A stretch of DNA of 64,000 nucleotides from JAFAMS01 sp963715815 (lineage in GTDB: Bacteria > Vulcanimicrobiota > Vulcanimicrobiia > Vulcanimicrobiales > Vulcanimicrobiaceae), in assembly GCA_963715815.1 (NCBI GenBank), contig OY970278.1, positions 744,001-808,000 on the forward strand. The letters are read 5' to 3'. Made by a program: the position numbers and the translations under genes. Position 1 is the stretch's first letter, and each line of letters starts with the position of its first letter. Of the stretch, positions 7,473 through 15,853 are shown one piece after another. A model generated the notes under the pieces. That model saw only the letters and a program-made list of their open reading frames with translations. It had not been told where the DNA came from and ran no database searches.

Positions 7473-8864
7473 TTAGCGTTCGCGGGGAAGCCGGACCGTA
7501 AAAATCGATCCGCCTTCCGGGCGCCTGGCTGCCTGAACGCTGCCGGCGTGGACCCGGGCAATGCTCCGTACGATCGCCAAGCCGAGGCCCGTCCCCTCAA
7601 CGGCACGGGTTCGGGATTTGTCGGTCCGGTAGAAACGGTCGAAAACGCGGTCGATCGACTCCTCGTCGATCCCGCTTCCCGAGTCGATCACCTGCCCGAT
7701 GACCTCGCCGTCGTCGGCGGAAAGACGCACGCGGACCTCGCCATGATCGGTGAACTTGATGGCGTTGTCGATCACGTTCCCGAAGAGCTGGCGCAACAGC
7801 GACTCCGACCCATAAACAATCGCGCCGCTCGGACTCGGCTCGAAGTCGAGTGCAAGACCTTTCCCTTCGGCTTTGGCGCGCGCGAATTCGACGGTGTCGC
7901 GCACGACCGCGTTCAGATCGAGCGGCTCTTTTGGAATCTGTTCGCCGGAATCGGCCTTAGCAAGCAGCAGCATGCCGTTGACCATCCCGGCGAGGCCGGC
8001 GCTCTCATCGATGATCGCGCTCAAACTTTCAGCGCGAATCCGGTCGTCGCGATCTGCCCAACGTTGCAGCATCTGTGCGTTTGCGTTGATGACGGTCAGC
8101 GGTGTTTTGAGCTCGTGCGAGGCATCGGAAATGAACTGACGCTCGCGCGCAAACGCAGCTTGCAAGCGATCCAGCATGCGGTCGAAGGCTGCCGCCAGAC
8201 GGCCGAGCTCGTCTTTGCGTCCGCTCCAGCCGATGCGCCGCCCGAGCTGCTCGGAACCGATCTCTTCCATCGCGTCCGTCAATCGTTTGACGGGATCGAG
8301 AACCAGCGTCGCGATCGCAATCGAGGCAAGAATCACGAGAAAGAACGCCGCGATCGTCACGATCAGGAGAATGTTGCGCGCACCGGTCAACACCTGACGC
8401 ATTGCGTCGAGGCGTTCGCCGATGTGTGCGATCGCGATGATGTGATTGTTCTCGACCAGCGCCTCGTCGTGGACGAGCAAATCGCCGAGAATGTACGTTT
8501 TAGAGTGACTCTTGACGCTCAGGGTTTTGTCGGGCGGGAAGATGAACGAACCAGTGTTGCTGCTCTTGCCGATCGGCTGCCCTTGGGGATTGTCGATTTG
8601 CACGAGCGTTGTTGCCGAGGACCACGATTCCAAATTGCTTTGCGTCGCGACGAACGCGGCGATGGCCTGATCCGACCCGGTCGCGACGAGTCCGAAAGGT
8701 TCAATCGTGCGGCGAATCTGCACCGCGACCAGCTGCGTGCGCAGTTCAGCCTGATTGAGAAGGATCGTGCGGAACGCGATATTGATCGCGACCGTCGCAA
8801 TCGCAAGCGCAAGGACGAAGAGCCCGGCGTAGGCTAGCGCGATTCGCCACTTGAGCGAATTCAC
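7473..8864 (-). CDS. membrane sensor histidine kinase (HAMP, HisKA, HATPase)
   Basis: 463 residues. A first membrane helix at about 8-30 is followed by a periplasmic sensor of about 130 residues and a second helix near 165-190. Then come HAMP, the phospho-acceptor box SDASHELKTPLTVINANAQM, the N box NVIDNAIKFT, and the G boxes DSGSGID and GTGLGLAIV. It autophosphorylates on the conserved His and passes the phosphate to the regulator encoded immediately upstream (12-base gap). The stimulus is unknown. Confidence 0.9.
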   Translation of the reverse strand: MNSLKWRIALAYAGLFVLALAIATVAINIAFRTILLNQAELRTQLVAVQIRRTIEPFGLVATGSDQAIAAFVATQSNLESWSSATTLVQIDNPQGQPIGKSSNTGSFIFPPDKTLSVKSHSKTYILGDLLVHDEALVENNHIIAIAHIGERLDAMRQVLTGARNILLIVTIAAFFLVILASIAIATLVLDPVKRLTDAMEEIGSEQLGRRIGWSGRKDELGRLAAAFDRMLDRLQAAFARERQFISDASHELKTPLTVINANAQMLQRWADRDDRIRAESLSAIIDESAGLAGMVNGMLLLAKADSGEQIPKEPLDLNAVVRDTVEFARAKAEGKGLALDFEPSPSGAIVYGSESLLRQLFGNVIDNAIKFTDHGEVRVRLSADDGEVIGQVIDSGSGIDEESIDRVFDRFYRTDKSRTRAVEGTGLGLAIVRSIARVHAGSVQAARRPEGGSIFTVRLPRER

Positions 8865-8876
8865 GCCGCCGGCGAT

Positions 8877-9566
8877 CTAGATTTTAAGCGCGTACCCCAC
8901 TCCGCGCACGGTCTGGATCAGCTTGGGCTCGTAGTCTTCGTCGATCTTGCCGCGCAGATAGCGGATGTAGACGTCGATCAAGTTGGAGTCGCCGAGAAAG
9001 TCGCTGCCCCACACGCCGTTGAAGAGCTCGTCGCGCGTGTGCACCTTGTTGCGGTGCAGCAGTAGATATTCGAGCAGCGCGTACTCTTTAGCCGTCAGCT
9101 GAATCGACTTGCCGGCGCGCGTTACTTCGTGCCGGTCGCGATCCATCAGGAGATCGGCGGCTTCGAGTACGTTCGAGGTCGGATGCTTTTCGCGAAGGCG
9201 CGCCCGGATGCGGGCGAGCAACTCGTCGATCGAAAACGGCTTCGTCAGATAGTCGTCGGCGCCGGTATCCAAGCCGGCGACACGATCCGGGATGCGGTCC
9301 TTAGCCGTCAACATAATGATTGGCACCGCGCTTTTGGAGCGGAGGCGCGAGCAGACTTCCAAGCCGTCCATCTTCGGAAGCATCAAATCGAGGATGACGA
9401 GATCCGGCTCTTTGAGGGCTTTTTCGAGGCCCGCGAGTCCGTCGCGCGCTACCTCGACCTCGTAGCCCTCGTGTTCAAGCTCCAGTTGCAGAACGCGCAA
9501 GATCGCCGCGTCGTCCTCGACGACGAGGATCTTGAATTTGCGTTCGGTCGCAATCTCACTCACCAT
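8877..9566 (-). CDS. OmpR/PhoB-family response regulator
   Basis: 229 residues. The receiver domain (about 12-125) has VVEDDAAILR, the phosphorylated Asp in LVILDLMLPKMDG, and the conserved Lys in DYLTKPFS. The C-terminal winged helix has KEYALLEYLLLHRNKVHTRD and VDVYIRYLRGKID-type segments. It is the first gene of a minus-strand unit with the kinase, the DUF4097-like protein and the NTF2-like protein. An AAAGG-type ribosome site precedes the ATG. Confidence 0.92.
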   Translation of the reverse strand: MVSEIATERKFKILVVEDDAAILRVLQLELEHEGYEVEVARDGLAGLEKALKEPDLVILDLMLPKMDGLEVCSRLRSKSAVPIIMLTAKDRIPDRVAGLDTGADDYLTKPFSIDELLARIRARLREKHPTSNVLEAADLLMDRDRHEVTRAGKSIQLTAKEYALLEYLLLHRNKVHTRDELFNGVWGSDFLGDSNLIDVYIRYLRGKIDEDYEPKLIQTVRGVGYALKI

Positions 9567-9660
9567 AGCTACCTTTCGACGGCAGTTCTACCCAGCCCGC
9601 GTAGCCACCCCAGCCAGGCGTTTTTACTCTAATCCCCTCCACATCCAGGAGTTAGACCAT

Positions 9661-9700
9661 AAAAAAAGATCAGAGGCGCCTTGGCACCTCTGAAATCTTT
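9661..9700 (-). terminator. rho-independent terminator (minus strand)
   Basis: On the minus strand AGATTTCAGAGGTGCC pairs with GGCGCCTCTGATCT (one bulge), followed by TTTTTTT. It lies directly after the small gene 9733-9873 and ends its transcript before the response regulator operon. Confidence 0.8.
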
Positions 9701-9732
9701 AAAGAAGAATGAGAACGTTTAAATGAAGACGG

Positions 9733-9873
9733 CTATTTGCAAGTTACGAGCGCCATCGCCCAACCGGATTGTGTTCTCGTGCGAACGAGATAGCCCTCAG
9801 GCGTCCGGTCATAAACCTGATAGCCCGCTCTTAGCGCGTCGGCTAGGGTTTTGAAGACCACCAGACCAGCCAT
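9733..9873 (-). CDS. 46-residue protein with strong ribosome binding site
   Basis: A short ORF, MAGLVVFKTLADALRAGYQV at its start, then YDRTPEGYLVRTRTQSGW, ending ALVTCK. A perfect GAAAGGAGGA ribosome site sits seven bases before the ATG, and a terminator follows 33 bases after the stop, so it is a self-contained transcription unit. The alternation of a short helix (FKTLADALRAGY) with strands suggests a folded mini-domain. I do not recognise a family; the expression signals make it credible as a real gene. Confidence 0.65.
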   Translation of the reverse strand: MAGLVVFKTLADALRAGYQVYDRTPEGYLVRTRTQSGWAMALVTCK

Positions 9874-10020
9874 TCCGGGATCCTCCTTTCGATGGGTTCC
9901 CTACCCTTATCAACGTGAGTGTACCGAAAGCGTTTCGCTTAGCGGTAGTGTATTGGTTAAAAGAACAAGTAAAGATTGTGACAGGGGGGTGGCACTAAGG
10001 TCGGAAGAAGAGAGTTTCTT

Positions 10021-10851
10021 GTGACGCCAGACACGGCGCCCGTTCCTCGCGTTCACGGCACTGTTGTCGCAGAACGCCGGGAGCCACATCCTGGAATCGT
10101 TATCCTTAGCTTGTACGCTCCCGCACTAAGCGCGGAAGTGCGACCCGGGCAATTCGTAATGGCGATCCCGCCGACCGGTGCACTGCCTGCGACAGCCCTC
10201 GGAATCTATGAAGCTCGTGACCAGCATGCGAGCGTGATGATCGTTGTCGCGGGTCCGCGCACTAAAGAGTTGGCGTCGCTCGCCGTCGGCGATCAGCTCG
10301 ATCTGCTCGGGCCGCTGGGCAACGGATTCATTCTCGATCGCATTCCGCGCAGTGTCGGAATCATTGCTGGTGGTGTTGGGCTTGCCTCGGTGCTGCTTGC
10401 CGCCGAGCGTTGCGTTAAACAGTCGGCGAAGACGACGCTGTACTATGGCGCGCGCACGGCGCAAGCGCTCGTCGATGTCGATCTTTTCGAGCGCGCCGGT
10501 TGCGAGGTCAAGGTCGCAACCGATGATGGAAGTCTCGGACATCACGGTTTCGTTACCGACCTCGTGCGCAACGCGACGCCGGAGCTGCTGCTTGCGTGCG
10601 GTCCGGCCCCGATGCTGCGGGCAGTCGCGGCACTCGCCGTCGAGCACAACATTCCGACGCAGCTCTCGCTCGAAGAAACCTTCGGTTGCGGAGTTGGCGC
10701 GTGTTGGGGCTGCGTCGTACCGCTGGATCGCAAAAGCGCGCAAGCGCCGCACTTTCCGGAAGCGAACGTCCACGAGCCGCGTCCGTACGTGAACGCGCGC
10801 GTATGCAAGGAAGGCCCTGTGTTCTGGGCTTCGGAGCTGCGATGGTCGTAG
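10021..10851 (+). CDS. pyrK: dihydroorotate dehydrogenase B, electron transfer subunit
   Basis: 276 residues with GTG start. The N-terminal FAD-binding barrel is followed by the NAD domain (GIIAGGVGLASVLLAAER). The C-terminal [2Fe-2S] site supplies cysteines in FGCGVGACWGCVVPL and a fourth in ARVCKEGPVF. PyrK passes electrons from PyrD to NAD in de novo pyrimidine synthesis. It is the first gene of a pyrK-pyrD-pyrF-pyrE string and overlaps pyrD by ten bases, which agrees with the physical PyrD2K2 complex. Confidence 0.92.
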   Translation: MTPDTAPVPRVHGTVVAERREPHPGIVILSLYAPALSAEVRPGQFVMAIPPTGALPATALGIYEARDQHASVMIVVAGPRTKELASLAVGDQLDLLGPLGNGFILDRIPRSVGIIAGGVGLASVLLAAERCVKQSAKTTLYYGARTAQALVDVDLFERAGCEVKVATDDGSLGHHGFVTDLVRNATPELLLACGPAPMLRAVAALAVEHNIPTQLSLEETFGCGVGACWGCVVPLDRKSAQAPHFPEANVHEPRPYVNARVCKEGPVFWASELRWS

Positions 10852-11810
10852 AACGCGCAAAGCCGAATATCGCAATGAAGATCGGTGCGCTCGAGCTGAC
10901 CTATCCGACGCTGATGGGCAGCGGCTGCTACGGTTCGGGCGAAGAATACTCGCCGTTTATCGACCTGGCGCGTATTGGCGCGGTCGTGCTCAAGAGCGTG
11001 ACGCGTCAGCCGCGGCTCGGCAACGTCGGGCCGCGCCTCGTTCCGACGGCGAGCGGAATGCTCAACGCGATCGGTTTGCAGAATCCGGGGCTCGACTACT
11101 ATCTCGAGCACGAAGTGCACAAATTCGCCGATCGTCCGTGCAAGGTCATCGGAAGCGTTGCGGGATTCTCAGTCGAGGATTACGTCGAAGTTGCCGAACG
11201 GCTGACGGCACGCGACGAGATCGATGCGCTGGAAGTCAACATTTCGTGTCCGAACGTCGCCTCCGAAGGCGAAACGTTTGCCTGCAATCCGAGTCTCACC
11301 GCAGAAGTCGTCAAAGCGGTTCGCAGGGTCGTCCGCAAACCGCTGATCGTCAAGCTCTCGCCGAACGTCACCGACATCGCCTCGATCGCGCGCGAAGCCG
11401 AAGCCGCCGGCGCGGATGGGCTTGCAGTCATCAATACGGTGCGCGGGATGGCAATCGACGTCGATCGCTGGACGCCGCGTCTCGGCAACGTGACCGGCGG
11501 ACTCTCAGGACCCGCGATCCGTCCGATCGCGGTGCTCGCCGTCTATGAGGTCGCGCGTGCCGTGCGCATTCCGATCGTCGGGCAAGGCGGGATCGAGACG
11601 ACGCGTGACGCACTCGAATTCTTTCTGGCCGGAGCATCGGCGATCTCGATCGGCACTGCGAACTTCACGGATCCGCGGATTCCGTCGCGGATCGTCGCCG
11701 AGCTCGAAGACTATCTACGAGAACGCGATCTGGCTTCGCTCGCTGAGATTGTCGGAAAAGCCAATGTCGGTTTTCGCAATGCTGATGAATATGAAGGAGA
11801 TGCAGGATGA
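10842..11810 (+). CDS. pyrD: dihydroorotate dehydrogenase B, catalytic subunit
   Basis: 322 residues from the ATG at 10842, which overlaps the end of pyrK; the longer upstream frame only shadows pyrK. FMN-barrel motifs include GSGCYGSGEEY, the class 1B active-site region VNISCPN, KLSPNVTDIA and GQGGIETTRDALEF. It oxidises dihydroorotate to orotate with NAD through PyrK. The pyrF ATG overlaps its last codon (ATGA). Confidence 0.93.
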   Translation: MVVERAKPNIAMKIGALELTYPTLMGSGCYGSGEEYSPFIDLARIGAVVLKSVTRQPRLGNVGPRLVPTASGMLNAIGLQNPGLDYYLEHEVHKFADRPCKVIGSVAGFSVEDYVEVAERLTARDEIDALEVNISCPNVASEGETFACNPSLTAEVVKAVRRVVRKPLIVKLSPNVTDIASIAREAEAAGADGLAVINTVRGMAIDVDRWTPRLGNVTGGLSGPAIRPIAVLAVYEVARAVRIPIVGQGGIETTRDALEFFLAGASAISIGTANFTDPRIPSRIVAELEDYLRERDLASLAEIVGKANVGFRNADEYEGDAG

Positions 11811-12522
11811 GCGCGCCCGAGTTGATAGTCGCGCTCGACACACCGACGTTCGAGGCTGCGAAAGACATCATCGACAAGCTCGACGGCTTGCCGCTGATCT
11901 ACAAGGTCGGGATGGAAACATTTTACGGCTACGGGAACGAGATTCGCGCCGAGCTGCAGCGGCGCAGCGCGAGCTACTTCCTCGATTTGAAGTTGCACGA
12001 CATTCCGCGCACGGTGGCGGCCGGGATTCGCGCGCTCGTTCAGCCGGGCGTGCGCATCATCAATGTTCACGCGCTCGGCGGAAGCGAGATGATGATCGCC
12101 GCGGTCGAAGCCGCGGAAGAGCGCGCGCTCGAGCTCGGCATCGACCCGCCGGAGATTTTCGCCGTGACGATTCTCACGAGCATCGCCCCGGAAGATCTGC
12201 GCGAGCTTGGGCTGACCGGGCGGACCGGGTGAGAATGCGATTCGCTTGGCGGCACTGGCACGCGATGCGCGCTGCACGGGCGTCATCTGCAGTGCGCAAG
12301 AGGTGCGCGACCTCAAGAGTTTCTTCGGAACCGAATTCAAGACGATCACTCCCGGCATTCGTCCGAGCGGGAGCTTCGCCTGGCGATCAAAAGCGCGTGA
12401 TGACGCCTGGCGACGCACGCGAGGCCGGAAGCGATTACATCGTCGTCGGGCGCCCGATTTTGGAAGCACCCGACATGCGCAGTGCCGCGCAAGCGATCCT
12501 AGCCGAGCTGGTGCCGGCATGA
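11807..12522 (+). CDS. pyrF: orotidine 5'-phosphate decarboxylase, split by two frameshifts
   Basis: The enzyme converts OMP to UMP. The first frame (from 11807) carries LIVALDTPTFEAAKDIIDKL and the catalytic FLDLKLHDIPRTV, then ends at a TGA at 12230. The next part (ENAIRLAALARDA..., ITPGIRPSG) continues in the +1 frame. The final part (GDQKRVMTPGDAREAGSDYI, VVGRPI) is in a third frame ending at 12522. Each shift is repaired by removing one base, a G in GGG near 12228 and a T in TT near 12384. All active-site blocks are present, so I read the gene as intact and the shifts as sequence errors. Confidence 0.85.
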
Positions 12523-13099
12523 CGACGACGTTCGATCTGCCGCGCGCGCTCGAAGAGCGCGGAGCGCTGCTGAACGGACACTTCAAGCTTTCATCCGGAC
12601 GCCACAGCGCGCAGTTCATTCAAAAGTTCCGGATTCTCGAACATCCGAAGCTCGTCGAACGCGTCGCCGCGGAGATCATCGCGCGTTTGCCGCAATCGAC
12701 CGCTTCCGAACGTCGTCGTGAGCGCGGCGGTTGGCGGCATCGTGCTTGGCTACGAGGTTGCCCGCCAGCTCGGCCTGCGTGCGATCTTCGTTGAAAAAGA
12801 AGGCGGTATCCCGACGCTGCGGCGCGGTTTTGCACTCGGGCCGCAAGACCGCGCGCTCGTCGTCGAAGACGTCGTCACGACCGGCGGCTCGGTCAAAGAA
12901 GTGCTCGAAATCGTGCGCAAATCGGGAGCCACAGCCAGTCGCGCTCGGAGTGATCGTCCGCCGCGAGCCCGTCGATTTCGGTTTGCCGACGGTGGCGCTC
13001 GTCGATCTGCCGATTGCATCGTTTGCGCCGGAGGAATGCCCGAAGTGCAAAGCCGGCGAGCCGATCACCGAACCAGGCTCGCGTTTTATCGCATCATGA
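12519..13099 (+). CDS. pyrE: orotate phosphoribosyltransferase, split by two frameshifts
   Basis: It transfers phosphoribose from PRPP to orotate. The start (TTTFDLPRALEERGALLNGH, LSSGRHSAQFIQKFRIL) is in one frame. The PRPP-binding part (VSAAVGGIVLGYEVARQLG, VVEDVVTTGGSV) is in the next. The tail (VALGVIVRREPVDFG, PEECPKCKAGEPITEPGSR) is in the third frame. The shifts lie near 12705 and 12935 and both amount to one extra base. The ATG overlaps the pyrF stop. Loss of function is unlikely, because the order pyrKDFE and all motifs are kept. Confidence 0.85.
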
Positions 13100-14215
13100 A
13101 AGAACAGCTCGCCTCGCCCGCCGCCGCGATCGTGCGTCCACGCCGTGCGCGACGGACAATCGTATCGTCCCGGCACGACGCTCGAACAAGCACGCCGCGA
13201 GTATGGCATCGAGCGGCTCATCAAGCTCTCGTCCAACGAGAATCCGCTTGGCACGTCACCGCTCGCCCTCGAGGCGCTCAAGAATATCGGCGATCTCAAC
13301 ATCTACGTCGACAATCAATATCAGGAGCTGCGCGAAAAGCTGGCTCGCAAACTCGGCGTCGGGCCTGAGAACGTCACGGTTGGGCATGGCAGCAACGAGC
13401 TCTTAGAGCTGATGTTCGAAACGTTCGTCGACCGCGGCGAGCGTGTGATCATGGCCAAACCGACATTCTCGCTCTTTCCGCAGAACGCGCAGCTGCGCGA
13501 AGCTGAAGCGATCGAAGTTCCGCTCAAGGACGGCGTGCACGATCTCGATGCGATGGCCGATGCGATCGATGCGAACACTAAGCTCGTACTGATCTGCGAT
13601 CCGAACAATCCGACGGCGACGTCGATCACGCCCGAGGCGATGGAGCGATTCTTGGCGCGCCTGCCTGCCGGCGTCCTGCTTTCGTTCGATCAAGCCTATC
13701 GCGAATTTATGCCGGACGGCGTCGACGGCGTCGCGCTTGCGATGCGCCGCCCCAACACGCTCGTCTATCGCACGATGTCGAAGGCTTACGGTCTGGCGGC
13801 GTTGCGCATCGGTTACGTCATCGGACAAGCCGACGCGATCGGCTACATGCAGCAAGTTCGCTTGCCGTTCAATGTCACACGCGCATCGCTCGTCGCCGCA
13901 CTCGCTGCGCTCGACGACGATGCTTTTGTTACCCGAAGCGTCAAGGTCAATGCGGAACAGCGCGAACGGCTCGAGCGCGAGTTCAAGCGGCTCGGCCTTT
14001 TCGTCTATCCGAGCGCGGCGAACTTCATTGCCGTGCAGGTTCCGACCGGTGCGAACCAGGCGTATGTCGATCTGCTCAAGCTTGGAATCGCCGTCCGCTC
14101 CGGCGATGCATTACGGTTGCCGGGCTTTCTGCGCATCACGGTTGGGACGCCGGAAGAGAACGACGCAGTGCTCGCCGCGTTCGAGAAACTGCTTCCAAGC
14201 TGGAAGTCGTCCTGA
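13096..14215 (+). CDS. hisC: histidinol-phosphate aminotransferase family, one frameshift near the start
   Basis: A PLP fold-type I enzyme with the HisC-type block IKLSSNENPLGTSPLALEAL, then DPNNPTATS and the PLP lysine in YRTMSKAYGLAALRIGYV. It uses glutamate to aminate imidazole-acetol phosphate. The likely start is the ATG at 13096 (KEQLASPAAAIV), overlapping the pyrE stop. One extra base near 13140 moves reading into the frame of HAVRDGQSYRPGTTLEQA. The first in-frame start after the shift would be 13145. No other his genes are nearby, so another amino-acid substrate is possible. Confidence 0.8.
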
Positions 14216-14257
14216 GCACCCGCGTTCGGCAGGGCGACGAGATCGGATCGCGATTTC

Positions 14258-14677
14258 GTGCGCGATCTGGGAATCCGCGTCGCGATGACGAGCGTCTCGC
14301 CGCACCGCCAGGTCATGGAATCGCTTGTCGCACTCTCGTACGAGAAGCTGCTCGACTTCATCTTCGCGCAGTCGCACACGATCTTCGTGGCGGAAGACGA
14401 CGGCCGGCGAGTCGGATTTCTGCTGCTGCTGGACGGGCTTCCCGACGAAGTCTCGATGGCGCCGCAGGCGTTCGTCGCGTACATGGCCGTCGAACCCGAT
14501 GTCCAGCGCCGGGGAATCGGGCGGGCGCTCTTGAACGCAGCCGAGGGTCTTGCGCGCGAGCGCGGCCTACCTACGATTGCGATGATGGTGACGGAAAGTA
14601 ACGTCCCCGCTCTCGATCTTTATACATCGAGCGGGTATCGCACGGAACGAAGGCTGCTATGCAAACCGCTGGTTTGA
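14258..14677 (+). CDS. GNAT-family N-acetyltransferase
   Basis: About 139 residues: VAYMAVEPDVQRRGIGRALL is the acetyl-CoA loop and VPALDLYTSSGYRTERRLL the C-terminal part. The GTG at 14258 is used because the frame further upstream (DRDFVRDLGIR) has no good start. The true N-terminus may lie a little upstream, in the gap after hisC. Its 3' end overlaps the start of the AI-2E gene by 19 bases, so it belongs to the same operon. Substrate unknown. Confidence 0.72.
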   Translation: MRDLGIRVAMTSVSPHRQVMESLVALSYEKLLDFIFAQSHTIFVAEDDGRRVGFLLLLDGLPDEVSMAPQAFVAYMAVEPDVQRRGIGRALLNAAEGLARERGLPTIAMMVTESNVPALDLYTSSGYRTERRLLCKPLV

Positions 14678-15828
14678 GTCCGCGCACGCTGCGCCGCATC
14701 ATCGGGACGGCATGGGGCTTGTTGTTGCTCGCGATTGCGATCGTGCTCGCGATGCGCATCCCTAAGACGGTCGAGATCTTCGTGACCGCGGCCGTTATCG
14801 CGCTCGGCGTCCATCCGGTCACGCAATTTCTCGAGCGCTGGATGAAACGCGGGCTCGCGATAACGATCGTATATCTCGTCATCATGGCATTTGCCGCGAT
14901 CATCGGGCTTCTGGTTATTCCGACCGGCCTTGCGCAAACACAGGCCGTCCTCGGAGCGCTCCCCGATCAGATGACGTCCGCCGAACAGTCGCTGGTGACG
15001 TCTCCAAACGAATTTGGAGCACCACGTCGGCAAAGGGATGCTGCCGCCGAGCCTGATCGATATTCGTAGCGTCATCGACGCCAAGATCTCCGAGTGGGGT
15101 AGCGCCGCCGTTGCGGGGATTTACCCGGCGCTAGTGAGCACGATCGGCGTCATGTTCGTGCTGCTCTCCTCGATCATTCTCTCGATTTTCTTCTTGGCGA
15201 GCGGCGAACGAATTCGTCAGCAGCTGCTCTCGATCGTGCCGCATTCGCGCGAGCATGAGGTCGCGCAAGTGCTCGATGAGATCGTGCACATCTTCGGCGG
15301 CTTCGTCGCGGGACAGTCGATTTTGTGCGCAATCGTTGGCGTCTCGACATGGCTGATTCTGTGGGTGTTCGGCTATAAGTTCGCGCTTTTGGTCGGCGTG
15401 TTCTGCGGGATCGCGTATGCCGTACCGTTCGTTGGGATGCTCGTTGCGCAAGTCGTAGCGGCCGTTCTTGCCGCGCCGCAAGGCCTGTCATGGTCTGGGA
15501 AGTGACGATCGTCATCTTCGTGATTTCGCGCATCGCCGACAACGTGCTCGTACCGAAAATCATGGCGCCGCACGTCGGCGTCTCGCCGATCGCCGTCATG
15601 TTCGGCGTCTTCGCCGGCGGCGAGCTTCTCGGTTTGCCGGGATTGATTTTGGGCATCCCCGCAGCAGCGATGGGCAAAGTTCTGTGGCGCATCTTCGTGC
15701 GGCCGTGGCTCTCGCGGCACGATTTCGGTCCGCGTCCGGAACACGAGCACGAACACGAGCACCCTTTGCACAAGGGCGAGCGCGAAATCGATATCGAGAT
15801 TCACGAGACGATTCGCGAGAGAACGTGA
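14659..15828 (+). CDS. AI-2E/PerM-family membrane protein, split by two frameshifts
   Basis: A polytopic protein of the AI-2 exporter (PF01594) family. The N-terminal helices (LLLLAIAIVLAMRIPKTVEI) are in frame 1. The middle (ISEWGSAAVAGIYPALVSTI, FGGFVAGQSILCAIVG) is in frame 2, and the C-terminal part (VTIVIFVISRIADNVLVPKI, LGLPGLILGIPAAA) is back in frame 1. One base too many near 15020 (TTT) and one too few near 15492 explain the breaks. The last 30 residues are His/Glu-rich. The transported substrate is not established for most members. Confidence 0.78.
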
Positions 15829-15853
15829 GAGTCGCGCTATCTCGATCGCGTTA

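Noticed and set aside
7548..8837. 429-codon open frame on the plus strand
   Set aside because: It is the antisense shadow of the histidine kinase gene; low-complexity, Arg/Asp-rich translation and no start signals.
10596..10841. N-terminal extension of pyrD
   Set aside because: Lies wholly over pyrK and has no homology; the ATG at 10842 gives the normal PyrD length.
12225..13145. Programmed ribosomal frameshifting in pyrF, pyrE and hisC
   Set aside because: Five shifts in three adjacent enzymes, without slippery heptamers or a common signal, and the same pattern in unrelated genes; sequence error is simpler.
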